From assembly GCF_001625565.1 (NCBI RefSeq), contig NZ_AUXS01000075.1, positions 310,001 to 374,000 on the forward strand: a stretch of 64,000 bases of DNA, given 5' to 3'. The notes beneath the pieces are model-generated. The model ran no database searches and had not been told where the DNA came from. It saw only the letters and a program-made list of their open reading frames with translations. Shown here in pieces: positions 7,895-16,690 of the stretch (positions are counted from its first letter, which is position 1; every line of letters starts with the position of its first letter). The DNA is from Pseudoalteromonas luteoviolacea NCIMB 1944 (lineage in GTDB: Bacteria; Pseudomonadota; Gammaproteobacteria; Enterobacterales; Alteromonadaceae). Position numbers and translations under genes: made by a program.

Positions 7895-9062
7895 CTAGCC
7901 ATTCCAATTTACCTCGATATTGTTTTTGATTGTGCTCAAATTCAGCTAGCGCGAGTGCTCGCTTCATGTGAAGTCGGGTAAGTTTTAAATTGCCAAGGCC
8001 ATAGTATGCTTTGGCAAGCGCGAAATGACCTTCATGAAGACGGTTGTTTATTTTGAGGGCGTTTCTATAGTGTTTAATCGCTTTTGTAAAATTGCCTTGC
8101 GCCATAGCCTCATGACCGACTGTTAAAATGTAATACGGGTTGCTTCGGCGCAGTTGATGGAGGTTAGCCCTGATATCTTCCGCTTGTTTTTGTCTGTCTG
8201 TTAAATCATACAACACCGCTAAATTTCCTTTTGCTGTGTTGTTATCTGGATCGAGTTCTATCGCTTGTTCGTAAAGCCTTTCAGCCGTATCAAATTGTCC
8301 TGCAATTCGGTAGAGTATGGCGAGGTTTGCCCAGGCACTGGAATAGTAGTTGTCCATTTCTATGGCCGCTCGAAAATAGCTAAATGCTAAATCATGTCTG
8401 TTCTCAACCATATTGAGCGCCCCTTTGTTATTGTAAAACATGGCGGTGACGCGGTCTTTACTTATGGGGGTGGTTTTAAAAGCCTGACGACGGCTATTTG
8501 GGTCAAAATCAATGGTTAAGGTTTTTGGTGCGGTATGAAGTACCTTTTTAGTGAAATAGCGAGTTCTGTCTTCGTGAATTTTTAAATTGACATGACCACT
8601 TAAAAAATTATATCCGCGGCTATTTGCCCAGTACTCTGGTACGTGTACTTTTTGAAATTCAGCGCCTAAATTCAAAAACTCAGACAAACTGTAAGACAAA
8701 ATTGAGAGAGACAAGCAGTTGGCGTTTAGGTTTTGGTATGTTTGCGAGGCGGTGAGGTTGGCATCACTCATGTAAGAGAGTGAAGCATCTCCATTTTCTA
8801 ATAAGAACTGCATAATGAGCTCAGCTTGTTCTAACTCTGGAGGGGCGTCCTTTTTAAAGTGTTTCTCTAGGGATTTAATGATTTGCTCATCTAAAACGAA
8901 GATTTCGGCTTGTGATTCAACTTCTAGTGTTTTAAATGGCGCCTGATTGAGTAAAGCCAAACTTTCTGGAGCAACATTCTTGCTTGACTGGCATCCACTC
9001 GTAAAAACAGTGGCAGTGATGATAAACAAACTTAGCAAAACGCTTTGATAACATAACTTCAT
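7875..9062 (-). CDS. TPR lipoprotein with transglutaminase-like region
   Basis: About 395 residues. ATG 9062 is preferred over TTG 9077 because GGGAG lies eight bases upstream. The N-terminus is a lipoprotein signal (VFTSGC). Residues about 85-180 look like a transglutaminase-type papain fold: NANCLSLSILSYSLSEFLNLGAEF supplies a cysteine at the start of a helix and a histidine follows in GHVNLKI. Residues about 200-380 are tetratricopeptide repeats (GALNMVENRHDLAFSYFRAAIEMD; AWANLAILYRIAGQFDTAERLYEQAIELDPDN; FALAKAYYGLGNL). It is coupled to the M28 peptidase gene. Role unknown; a scaffold or cysteine-protease-like function at the membrane is an inference. Confidence 0.75.
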   Translation of the reverse strand: MKLCYQSVLLSLFIITATVFTSGCQSSKNVAPESLALLNQAPFKTLEVESQAEIFVLDEQIIKSLEKHFKKDAPPELEQAELIMQFLLENGDASLSYMSDANLTASQTYQNLNANCLSLSILSYSLSEFLNLGAEFQKVHVPEYWANSRGYNFLSGHVNLKIHEDRTRYFTKKVLHTAPKTLTIDFDPNSRRQAFKTTPISKDRVTAMFYNNKGALNMVENRHDLAFSYFRAAIEMDNYYSSAWANLAILYRIAGQFDTAERLYEQAIELDPDNNTAKGNLAVLYDLTDRQKQAEDIRANLHQLRRSNPYYILTVGHEAMAQGNFTKAIKHYRNALKINNRLHEGHFALAKAYYGLGNLKLTRLHMKRALALAEFEHNQKQYRGKLEWLDAVAKN

Positions 9063-9164
9063 ATTATTTACTCCCAAACGCTCTTTCTTATTAGACTAGC
9101 GAAACTTGAGAGTAAATAAAGAAAAAATTGTTACAAAGCGTTGCTTAAAATTCAGCTTACCTTA

Positions 9165-11069
9165 TCAGAAACTTGCCACCAGTTTGTCTAGCGCTTTCGC
9201 TGAATCAGCTAATTGCTGAATTGCTTGCTCGGTACTAAGTTGGTCATTCATCACTTCGTCACTAATGACACTGATCTGTTCGATACTTCTACCCACATCA
9301 ACCACAACATTGCTTTGCTGCTCTGTCGCCGTGGCGATAAGTGTTGTCATATCATTGATTTGATTGGCAGTTTCAGTGATCTTATCCATCAATTCAACGG
9401 AAGTTTGCATTTGTGAGACACTTTGCTCTGCTTGCTGTGACGATAGTGCGATTTGTTCGACTATTGAATCAGATGCGGCTGTGAGCTCGGTGATCGTGGC
9501 TTGAATTTCATCTGTGGATTGAGATGTACGGCTGGCAAGCGCGCGTACTTCATCTGCAACAACAGCAAACCCTCGCCCATGTTCTCCGGCGCGTGCAGAC
9601 TCAATCGCTGCATTAAGTGCCAATAAGTTAGTTTGCTCAGATATCGCCCTGATCACATCAAGAATATTGGCGATTGACTGTGTTTTACTCGCAAGCGTTT
9701 CGACTTGAGTGGCCATATTTTGTATATCAGTTGCCAGCTCCATCAGCGTTTCTTGGCTGGTTTGCACACAGTCATGGCTCTCCTGTGAGCTTTCTTTACT
9801 AGCCAGTGTCAACTTCGCGGTATTGTTTGCACTGCCCGCAATTTCTTGCACTGTGGCCGCCATCTCATTGATTGCCGCAGCCACAGAAAGCGTTTGGTTC
9901 TTTTGCTCGTCTAATGACTGAGAGTTGCGTTGTGACTGCTCGAAAACCAATTCACTGGCCGCGCGAATGTCGCGACTTTCAGTTGCTACCTTGCTAATTG
10001 CACCGTCTATTTTATCGATAAATTGATTGAACCCATCACCAAGTGCAGCAAGCTCTGGTTGTTCTGAGCGCGGTACACGATAGTTTAGGTTGGCATCGCC
10101 ACTTCCCAGCTGTTTAAACACGTCGGCCATTTTCAGTAGCGGGGCGCTCAGGGTGCGAGCGAGGAGTACGCTGATGATACTAGCAACCAGCGCAATCACC
10201 AGTGCAAAGGTCACAATTTGCCATTGTAATTCGGTAACTTGGGCAAATACTTCTTGCTGAGGCACTTGTGCAATTACATATAGATCGGTTTCAGGAATGC
10301 GATTAGCCGCAACCAAAACGGCTTCGCCGTTGGCAGACATCTCGAGGATACTGAGTTTTGAGCTATTCAATAATGCACTATCCGAGCGGGCACCGTAAAA
10401 GTCATCAAGGGTTGAGCTGGCGACCAAACTGGCGTCTGGATGAAGCTGTACGAGTCCTTGTTGGTTAACAACAAATACAAATCCACTTTGCTCGATGCGC
10501 ATATTTGCAAGCTTTCGCTGCATTTCGTCAATGCTTTTGGCCAGACCCGCGAGCCCGATACCATTGGTTTGCTGGTGATTGACGAACATTTTTACATCAC
10601 CAGGTGCTTCTTGAAAGATACTAATTGAGTAAGCTTGATTACTGTTGGTAAAAGCAAAGAACCAATTGTCTTGCTGTTTATTTAACACTCTCAAAAAGCC
10701 ATTTTGATTCCAATACTTATGGTTTTGTCTGTTGGCCCAAGAGGCTGTTGCTAAGCCGTATTGTTGCTGTAACCGATTTAACTCTTCGAGTAACAAAGGT
10801 TCATTTAACTGACCATTTTTTGCTGAATCAACGATAAACTTGTTACTGGAAAGCTGCTCAGCAGCATTTTTTAGTACCACAATTTCTTGTTCAATAGACT
10901 TGGTGATACTTTCAACTTTGCTGGGCAATTCGGAACCGAGCATTCTCGACTCTACCATGGATTTAGATTGAAAAATCGAAATAAACCCTATTAAACAGGC
11001 GACTACGATTGCAGTAGCGCTGCCGAGAATGGTGATTTTTTGAGTGATTGTAAAGCTTGTGTTACTCAT
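9165..11069 (-). CDS. Methyl-accepting chemotaxis protein
   Basis: 634-residue transmembrane chemoreceptor. TM1 is at about 12-32 and a periplasmic sensor of about 250 residues resembles a Cache-type double PAS fold (GLATASWANRQ, FVFVVNQQGLVQLHPDA). TM2 is at about 285-305, HAMP at about 306-360 (LSAPLLKMADVFKQLGSGDANLNYRV), then the long methyl-accepting coiled coil with the invariant tip EQTNLLALNAAIE from residue 478. No C-terminal CheR-docking pentapeptide is present. It signals through CheW/CheA to the flagellar motor; the ligand cannot be inferred. It is monocistronic; the upstream region carries a 13-bp direct repeat. Confidence 0.93.
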   Translation of the reverse strand: MSNTSFTITQKITILGSATAIVVACLIGFISIFQSKSMVESRMLGSELPSKVESITKSIEQEIVVLKNAAEQLSSNKFIVDSAKNGQLNEPLLLEELNRLQQQYGLATASWANRQNHKYWNQNGFLRVLNKQQDNWFFAFTNSNQAYSISIFQEAPGDVKMFVNHQQTNGIGLAGLAKSIDEMQRKLANMRIEQSGFVFVVNQQGLVQLHPDASLVASSTLDDFYGARSDSALLNSSKLSILEMSANGEAVLVAANRIPETDLYVIAQVPQQEVFAQVTELQWQIVTFALVIALVASIISVLLARTLSAPLLKMADVFKQLGSGDANLNYRVPRSEQPELAALGDGFNQFIDKIDGAISKVATESRDIRAASELVFEQSQRNSQSLDEQKNQTLSVAAAINEMAATVQEIAGSANNTAKLTLASKESSQESHDCVQTSQETLMELATDIQNMATQVETLASKTQSIANILDVIRAISEQTNLLALNAAIESARAGEHGRGFAVVADEVRALASRTSQSTDEIQATITELTAASDSIVEQIALSSQQAEQSVSQMQTSVELMDKITETANQINDMTTLIATATEQQSNVVVDVGRSIEQISVISDEVMNDQLSTEQAIQQLADSAKALDKLVASF

Positions 11070-11130
11070 TTAGCCTTCTAAAATTGATAACCGCATGGCG
11101 ATAATTCTAGCATGGTCAATAATTAACACA

Positions 11131-11165
11131 TATAGATTTATTAATTATGTCGTATAGATTTATTA
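11131..11165. repeat. Direct repeat upstream of the chemoreceptor gene
   Basis: The 13-mer TATAGATTTATTA occurs at 11131-11143 and again at 11153-11165, start-to-start distance 22 bp, or about two helical turns. The spacing suits a tandem regulator site for the minus-strand chemoreceptor promoter; the regulatory role is inferred. Confidence 0.55.
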
Positions 11166-11197
11166 GCTGTTGATGGATTTTATCATGTAAATGTATG

Positions 11198-11230
11198 AAA
11201 AAAAGCCCAAAGTTTTCACTAATGGGCCTT
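11198..11230 (-). terminator. ilvC terminator
   Basis: On the minus strand a GCCCA...TGGGC hairpin is followed by seven or more T residues, immediately after ilvC. Confidence 0.8.
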
Positions 11231-11251
11231 GGTTCTAACAAGCGAACTGAT

Positions 11252-12724
11252 TTATACGATACGTTTCATTGCGGACATATAACCTCGCAATTCTGTACCT
11301 ACAACTTCAACCGGGTGGTTTCTTATCGCACTGTTAACGGCTATAAGTTTTTGATTATCCACATGGTTGTTTTGAGTGTCCAAACCTGCACCGATCACAT
11401 CTGTATTGATTTTCTGCATAAATGGCAGAAGCAGAGGTATGCAAGCATGGTTGTATAGATAGCATCCATATTCAGCTGTATCAGAGATGGTTCTATTCAT
11501 TTCAAAGAGTTTTTTGCGTGCAATTGTGTTAGCAATAAGTGGTGTTTCGTGCAAAGACTCGTAATAGGCCGATTCGGCGATGATCCCTGCGGCTGTCATT
11601 GTTTCAAACGCAAGCTCTACACCCGCTTTCACCATCGCAACCATTAGAATGCCTTTATCAAAAAAGGTCTGCTCAGAGATATGTTGCTCAGTATTGGCCT
11701 GCTTTTCAAAAGCGGATTGCGCAGTTTCTTCACGCCAAGCGAGTAACTTTGCATCACCCTCAGCCCAGTCTGCCATCATGCCAGTTGAAAATTCACCACT
11801 GATGATGTCGTCCATGTGCTTGTTGTAAAGCGGTGTCATAATGGTCTTAAGCTCTTCACTTAGATCATGCGCTTTAATTTTCGCAGGGTTTGACAGCCTG
11901 TCCATCATGTTGGTAATACCACCATGTTTTAATGCTTCTGTGATGACTTCCCAGCCATACTGAATCAATTTTGACGCGTAGTCTGGCGCGATGCCTTGTT
12001 CAACCATCTTATCGAAACACAGTAAAGAGCCTGTTTGTAACATGCCACATAAAATGGTCTGTTCACCCATTAAATCAGACTTTACCTCAGCGATAAATGA
12101 AGAGTTGAGTACACCAGCACGGTCTCCTCCTGTGCCTGCTGCATAAGCCTTGGCTTGCGCTAAACCTTTACCTTGAGGGTCGTTCTCAGGGTGCACTGCA
12201 ATGAGTGTTGGCACGCCAAAACCGCGTTTGTATTCTTCTCGTACCTCAGTACCAGGGCATTTTGGCGCGACCATAATAACCGTGATGTCTTCACGCACTT
12301 GCATGCCTTCTTCGACAATATTAAAGCCATGAGAGTAGGCAAGAGTTGCGCCTTGCTTCATTAGTGGCATGACGGCATTAACAACTGCTGAGTGTTGTTT
12401 GTCTGGGGTCAAGTTGAGTACCAGATCCGCGGTTGGAATTAGCTCTTCATAAGTGCCAACAACAAACCCGTTGTCGCTCGCATTAAGAAACGATTGTCTT
12501 TTTTCATCAATCGCAGATTGCCTCAGTGCGTAAGTAACGTCCAAACCTGAGTCTCTTAGGTTTAGGCCTTGGTTTAACCCCTGTGCGCCACAACCAACAA
12601 TCACCAACTTTTTGCCCTTCAATACATCTACGCCATCACTAAATTCCGATGGGTCCATAAAATTACATTGAGCTAGTTGAGCTAGTTGCTCACGTAGAGG
12701 TAAAGAGTTGAAATAATTCGCCAT
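11252..12724 (-). CDS. ilvC: Ketol-acid reductoisomerase, class II
   Basis: Catalyses the Mg2+-dependent isomeroreduction of acetolactate and acetohydroxybutyrate with NADPH, the second step of valine, leucine and isoleucine synthesis. Its 490 residues match the long class II enzymes of enterobacteria (E. coli 491), which carry a duplicated C-terminal domain. The Rossmann motif is GCGAQGLNQGLNLRDSG at about 45; SHGFNIVEEG and APKCPGTEVREEYKRGFGVP form the active-site region; acidic helices of the C-terminal repeats follow. It is transcribed divergently from ilvY, the classical arrangement for IlvY-activated ilvC. Confidence 0.98.
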   Translation of the reverse strand: MANYFNSLPLREQLAQLAQCNFMDPSEFSDGVDVLKGKKLVIVGCGAQGLNQGLNLRDSGLDVTYALRQSAIDEKRQSFLNASDNGFVVGTYEELIPTADLVLNLTPDKQHSAVVNAVMPLMKQGATLAYSHGFNIVEEGMQVREDITVIMVAPKCPGTEVREEYKRGFGVPTLIAVHPENDPQGKGLAQAKAYAAGTGGDRAGVLNSSFIAEVKSDLMGEQTILCGMLQTGSLLCFDKMVEQGIAPDYASKLIQYGWEVITEALKHGGITNMMDRLSNPAKIKAHDLSEELKTIMTPLYNKHMDDIISGEFSTGMMADWAEGDAKLLAWREETAQSAFEKQANTEQHISEQTFFDKGILMVAMVKAGVELAFETMTAAGIIAESAYYESLHETPLIANTIARKKLFEMNRTISDTAEYGCYLYNHACIPLLLPFMQKINTDVIGAGLDTQNNHVDNQKLIAVNSAIRNHPVEVVGTELRGYMSAMKRIV

Positions 12725-12854
12725 GTCAGATCCTGCTTTATCGTCTTAAAATAACTGTATATGTGTTGACTCTACGATAGTGAGATAATGTACTTGCGTA
12801 AAATGATATATTTAAATTATTGTATTTCATATAATGAAACGTAGGGGCGTGCAG
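12725..12854. promoter_or_regulatory. ilvC/ilvY divergent control region
   Basis: This 130-bp AT-rich gap lies between divergent ilvC and ilvY. It includes the inverted repeat TTTCAT-ATA-ATGAAA (12825-12839), just upstream of the ilvY start. In E. coli IlvY binds tandem operators here and, with acetolactate as inducer, activates ilvC while repressing itself. That this repeat is the operator is an inference. Confidence 0.5.
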
Positions 12855-13748
12855 ATGGACCACAAACAACTTAATTACTTTTTAGCGTTAGCAGATACAT
12901 TGCACTTTTCACGCGCAAGTGAACGATGCTATATCAGTCCACCGACCTTGAGTCGACAAATAAAACAGCTAGAGAGTGAAGTGGGCGCACCGCTGTTTAT
13001 TAGAGACAATCGCAGCGTGTCCTTGACACCTCAAGGTAAGGCTTTTGTCCACTATGCTCAGGCAACTTTAGCCAGCTGGCGACAGTTTAAAAGTGAATGT
13101 CAGGACGAGTCCAAACCGCTGACAGGCGAACTAAGTTTATATTGCTCGGTTACCGCATCGTACAGTTTTATCTATGATTTGTTTGCTCGATACCGTAAGG
13201 AGTATCCTCAGGTTGAGCTAAACTTGATGACCGGGGATCCTGCGTTTTCAATTTCTCAAGTTCAAGGGGATTTGGCTGATGTTGCTGTTGCTGTAAAACC
13301 CGCATCATTGCCACAAGGGCTTGAATATCAATCGATTGGCCGATCGCGACTGGTATTTATAGCACCAACCATGACGTGCCCGTTAACTGATTTAATTGAC
13401 AATCATAGTGCGGGCGATATGCCATGGGGGGCGCTGCCTTATATCGTGCCAGAGCAAGGCGTGTTAAAAGAGAGAATTGACCACTTTTTTAAACGCAAAG
13501 GCATTCAACCGCAAGTGTATGCACATGTCTCTGGCCATGAAGCGATGGTCGCCCTGGCAAGTTTAGGGTTTGGCGTTGCATACATTCCCGAAATTGTACT
13601 TTCACAAAGCCCATTTAAAAACCAAGTTCAACAGCTAAACTTACAATCCGAAGAGATTGATATCGGCTTGGTTACAAAGAAAAAACGGCTACAAGATCCG
13701 GTAATTAATAAATTGTTTTCAGTCTCTTGTGGAATATTTAATTCGTAA
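12855..13748 (+). CDS. ilvY: LysR-family regulator IlvY
   Basis: LysR-type activator of ilvC. The N-terminal winged helix-turn-helix (residues 1-60: MDHKQLNYFLALADTLHFSR, SPPTLSRQIKQLESE, LFIRDNRSVSLTPQG) closely matches E. coli IlvY. A periplasmic-binding-like inducer domain follows. From ATG 12855 it has 297 residues, the same as E. coli IlvY; the frame is also open from ATG 12834, but the extra MKRRGVQ is probably not used. The divergent position next to ilvC supports the assignment. Confidence 0.93.
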   Translation: MDHKQLNYFLALADTLHFSRASERCYISPPTLSRQIKQLESEVGAPLFIRDNRSVSLTPQGKAFVHYAQATLASWRQFKSECQDESKPLTGELSLYCSVTASYSFIYDLFARYRKEYPQVELNLMTGDPAFSISQVQGDLADVAVAVKPASLPQGLEYQSIGRSRLVFIAPTMTCPLTDLIDNHSAGDMPWGALPYIVPEQGVLKERIDHFFKRKGIQPQVYAHVSGHEAMVALASLGFGVAYIPEIVLSQSPFKNQVQQLNLQSEEIDIGLVTKKKRLQDPVINKLFSVSCGIFNS

Positions 13749-13811
13749 AGCTGATGTTCAGTTAAAAGGAGTAGACTCGCAAAAAATTAGGTGTATGAAC
13801 AGGGGTAGGTA

Positions 13812-14519
13812 GTGCATACCGTACTGATCGCTGAGAGTAAAAGTAATAGTTTAGCCATGCCACAAGCCGCGCTTCAAGGTCAGGGGTTTGACGTACAAAA
13901 GATGGTGCTAGAAAGCTTGGACCACATTAACCATAAGAATAATCAAGGACAAGTCAGTAGCATTGTGATAGATCAAGCAATTGCAACCAGTGCAAAATTC
14001 GATACCATCAATACATTGAGAACGTATTATCAAGCGCCCGTACTGGTCTCTGTTGATGACAACAATGACGATATGCAAAGCCTGTTATTAGAGTTGGGAG
14101 CGGATGATGTGATTGCGACAAATGCCAAGCCAAGGTTATGGCGGGCACGATTAGAGGCAATATTACGCAAAAAGCAGATCGTTACGTCAATTAAAGAAGC
14201 TGGCAAAGAGACAACTCTGTCATATGGTGCTTTGACAATTAAAGGAGATGAACGCACTGTATTGATTGACAACAAGCGCGTAAGTTTGACAACCCATGAA
14301 TTTGATCTAATTTGGTTATTGGCATCTTCAGCACCAAAAGTCGTGAGTCGTGAAGAAATTTACCAAACAATTATTGGTCAAGATTATCAAATCAGTAGCC
14401 GTACCGTTGATGTACGTGTTTCTTGTTTAAGAAAAAAGCTAGGTGATAATGCATCGAGCCCACAAAAGATAAAAACCGTGTGGCGACAAGGATATCTCTT
14501 TGTAAAAGAAGCTTGGTAA
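13812..14519 (+). CDS. OmpR-type response regulator with degenerate receiver
   Basis: 235 residues; GTG start supported by GGGG about six bases upstream. Residues 1-120 have the receiver fold outline, but key residues are altered. The first acidic cluster is AES instead of a pair of acids, the expected phosphoacceptor strand reads IVID (Asp54), and the conserved Thr/Lys strand after it is VLVSVDDN, with no lysine. Residues about 135-235 are an intact winged-helix effector domain (LSYGALTIKGDERTVLID, LTTHEFDLIWLLAS, SRTVDVRVSCLRKKL, KTVWRQGYLF). No histidine kinase is adjacent. It is probably a phosphorylation-independent or atypically controlled transcription factor; its targets are unknown, although the metal-uptake operon downstream is the nearest candidate. 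Confidence 0.82.
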   Translation: MHTVLIAESKSNSLAMPQAALQGQGFDVQKMVLESLDHINHKNNQGQVSSIVIDQAIATSAKFDTINTLRTYYQAPVLVSVDDNNDDMQSLLLELGADDVIATNAKPRLWRARLEAILRKKQIVTSIKEAGKETTLSYGALTIKGDERTVLIDNKRVSLTTHEFDLIWLLASSAPKVVSREEIYQTIIGQDYQISSRTVDVRVSCLRKKLGDNASSPQKIKTVWRQGYLFVKEAW

Positions 14520-14521
14520 GA

Positions 14522-14552
14522 ATTTATAGTTCGAATTTTTCGAACTATAAAT
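14522..14552. repeat. Perfect 14-bp inverted repeat after the response regulator
   Basis: Arms ATTTATAGTTCGAA and TTCGAACTATAAAT around a TTT loop. There is no T-run behind it, so an operator is at least as likely as a terminator. It starts three bases after the regulator stop codon and lies in the long upstream region of the DUF4856 operon. Confidence 0.85.
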
Positions 14553-14657
14553 CAATCAAAGACTGTGAAAAATTTATAACTAAATAATCTATATTTTGTA
14601 TACGAAAGTCCAAATTCATTTAAAAACATTGAGTTATAAATTATTTTGTTACAAATC

Positions 14658-14689
14658 TTATTGACTCTCATTTTCTCTTCTATATTTAG
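14658..14689 (+). promoter_or_regulatory. Candidate promoter with Fur-box-like overlap, DUF4856 operon
   Basis: TTGACT (14662-14667), 16 bases, TATTTA (14684-14689) is a plausible promoter. The 19-mer at 14658-14676 matches the classic GATAATGATAATCATTATC Fur consensus at 12 of 19 positions and overlaps the -35. Iron control would suit the FecA-like receptor and imelysin downstream. Both calls are by eye and weak. The rest of the 297-bp gap is AT-rich with no gene. Confidence 0.35.
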
Positions 14690-14816
14690 TCTTAACTCTA
14701 CCTGTCAATTTGTATACTTTTAACAACGCAAATAATATTGATTGCTATTTAGGGCAGTGTATACTGGCCGTGTTAATTGAATGCAAATACAAATAATTTT
14801 CATAGGAAGACGTCTA

Positions 14817-16604
14817 ATGGCATTAAGAAAGTCTCTGCTTGCAACTGCAATTTTAGCAGCAACAGTTGGTTTAACAGGTTGTGGTGGCTCTAGTAGCGAT
14901 AACAACACGGTAACGACTCCTGATACACCAACACCTCCAGCAAATAAAGCGCCAACAATTACTGCTGAAAACGCAACAGTAAAAGAGGATACACTAGGCG
15001 CTGAAGTAACCGGTGTGGTGTTCGCTGATGACAGTGATGACGCAGCTGCACTGACATTTGCTGTTAGTGATGGGCGCTTTGAAGTGGTTGAAGGTAAGCT
15101 TAAGCTTAAAGATGCTAATACGTTAAACTATGAACAAGAAGCTGAACAAAAGGTAACTGTTACGGTTACAGCAACAGACTCGGCAGGTGAAAAAGTTGAG
15201 CAAGCTGTTGAAGTATCAATTGAAGACATCGCTGCTGAAGCTGGTGTTAACGTTTATGAGTTCAAAAATGGTTCAGGCGAGTCATCAGTAGCTTATTCTG
15301 GTCAGGTATCACGTCAAGCTGCAATCTCTGAAGCTAAAAAGCTTTTAGGAACACTAAAAACTGGCACTGATGGCATCAATGATGTTGAAGAGCTAAAAAC
15401 AATCGTTGCAAACGTACGTGGCTTTTTATTCCCTGTTGACGATTCTCGTCAAGAGACAACACTGACTTTCCTTAGCGGCAAAAATACAAAACAAGCTACT
15501 TTGGGCCAAATCTCTAGCCTGAAAAAAGTTGCTGGTGAAGGCGGTAAAATCGCTGGTCGCGATGCAACTTATATGAATAAAGACTGGCAGGCTGAAGGCT
15601 CGCTAGTTGGTTGGTCTGAGTTTGGTGGAAACCCATCTACACCTGAAGGTTTAGTATTATACTACCTAGATCTTATTGACGCACAAATCACACAATTTGA
15701 AAACGGTGAACAGCTGTCAGCAACGCATAATGGTACAACTGTTAATCTAAACAGCCTGTATATCACACCAGAAGGTCTTGATATCGTTCAGCTACTTCAA
15801 AAGCATTTAAATGGTGCCGTTGCACTTTCTCAAGGTGCTGATGATTATTTAGATGAGCTATTAATTGGCGAAAAGTCTGCTGACAACAAAGCGCTAGCTG
15901 AAGGTAAGTCGTACACAGAACTTGAGCACAAATTTGACGAAGGTTACGGCTACTTTGGTGCTGCAACACACTACTTAGAGTTCAGCGATGAGCAAATCTC
16001 AAGCTCTGCGGCTCAAGACTCTGATGGTAACGGTGTATTTGATTTATTAACTGAGTACAACTTCGGTAACTCTACAAATGCATCTAAGCGCGATAAAGGC
16101 ACTGCGGGCAATACATACCCAACTGATTTTTCAGGTGCAGCGCAAATCGCTTTCATTAAAGGTCGTAAGCTTATCAACGACAAAGTTGGTATGAACGTAT
16201 CTGAGTGGACTGAAGATGAGCAAAAAGCAATTGAAATGTACCGTGACCAGGCGCTATTAAACTGGGAAAAATCAATTGCAGCAACTGTTATTCACTACAT
16301 CAACTACACCATTGCAAAAGATGACGGCAACTTGACGATGATCAAGTCAGGTGAATTTGATGCTGGTAACTTTGAAAAGCTGGCTAAATACTGGGGTGAG
16401 ATGAAAGGTTTCGCACTGAACTTCCAGTTCAACCCACATTCACCATTTACAGCAGAAAAGTTTGCAGAGATGCATACGCTTATGGGTAATGCACCTAAGC
16501 TAAATGCAGATGACGTAGACAACTATATCAAAGACCTAGAAAAAGCACGTGACATTATTGCTGAGGTATATGGCTTTGATGCAGAAAATGTTGAAAAGTG
16601 GTAA
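14817..16604 (+). CDS. DUF4856-type surface lipoprotein with cadherin-like domain
   Basis: 595 residues from ATG 14817, preceded by AGGAAG. The frame is open from 14781, but the upstream part is not a signal sequence. The lipoprotein signal ends in GLTGC, followed by a Ser/Thr/Pro linker. Residues about 45-140 form one cadherin-like beta domain (APTITAENATVKEDTLGAEVTGVVFADDSDD...). Residues about 150-595 match what I know as DUF4856 (VYEFKNGSGESSVAYSGQ, a helical body, GKSYTELEHKFDEGYGYFG). It heads an operon with an imelysin-like lipoprotein and a FecA-like receptor. A role at the cell surface in metal acquisition is inferred from these neighbours; no biochemical function is established. Confidence 0.75.
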   Translation: MALRKSLLATAILAATVGLTGCGGSSSDNNTVTTPDTPTPPANKAPTITAENATVKEDTLGAEVTGVVFADDSDDAAALTFAVSDGRFEVVEGKLKLKDANTLNYEQEAEQKVTVTVTATDSAGEKVEQAVEVSIEDIAAEAGVNVYEFKNGSGESSVAYSGQVSRQAAISEAKKLLGTLKTGTDGINDVEELKTIVANVRGFLFPVDDSRQETTLTFLSGKNTKQATLGQISSLKKVAGEGGKIAGRDATYMNKDWQAEGSLVGWSEFGGNPSTPEGLVLYYLDLIDAQITQFENGEQLSATHNGTTVNLNSLYITPEGLDIVQLLQKHLNGAVALSQGADDYLDELLIGEKSADNKALAEGKSYTELEHKFDEGYGYFGAATHYLEFSDEQISSSAAQDSDGNGVFDLLTEYNFGNSTNASKRDKGTAGNTYPTDFSGAAQIAFIKGRKLINDKVGMNVSEWTEDEQKAIEMYRDQALLNWEKSIAATVIHYINYTIAKDDGNLTMIKSGEFDAGNFEKLAKYWGEMKGFALNFQFNPHSPFTAEKFAEMHTLMGNAPKLNADDVDNYIKDLEKARDIIAEVYGFDAENVEKW

Positions 16605-16626
16605 CCACTTAATTAACAAGTAGCTT

Positions 16627-16657
16627 AAAGGTTAGTTGCGTATGCAGCTAACCTTTT
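16627..16657 (+). terminator. Strong intra-operon hairpin
   Basis: AAAGGTTAG...CTAACCTTT with an extended inner stem (about 13 to 15 bp, loop GTAT) and a short TTTGTTG tail, between the DUF4856 and imelysin genes. It may act as a partial terminator or mRNA stabiliser, giving more of the first product than of the distal ones. Confidence 0.6.
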
Positions 16658-16690
16658 GTTGTATTTATAGGTATCAAAAAGAGAGACACA

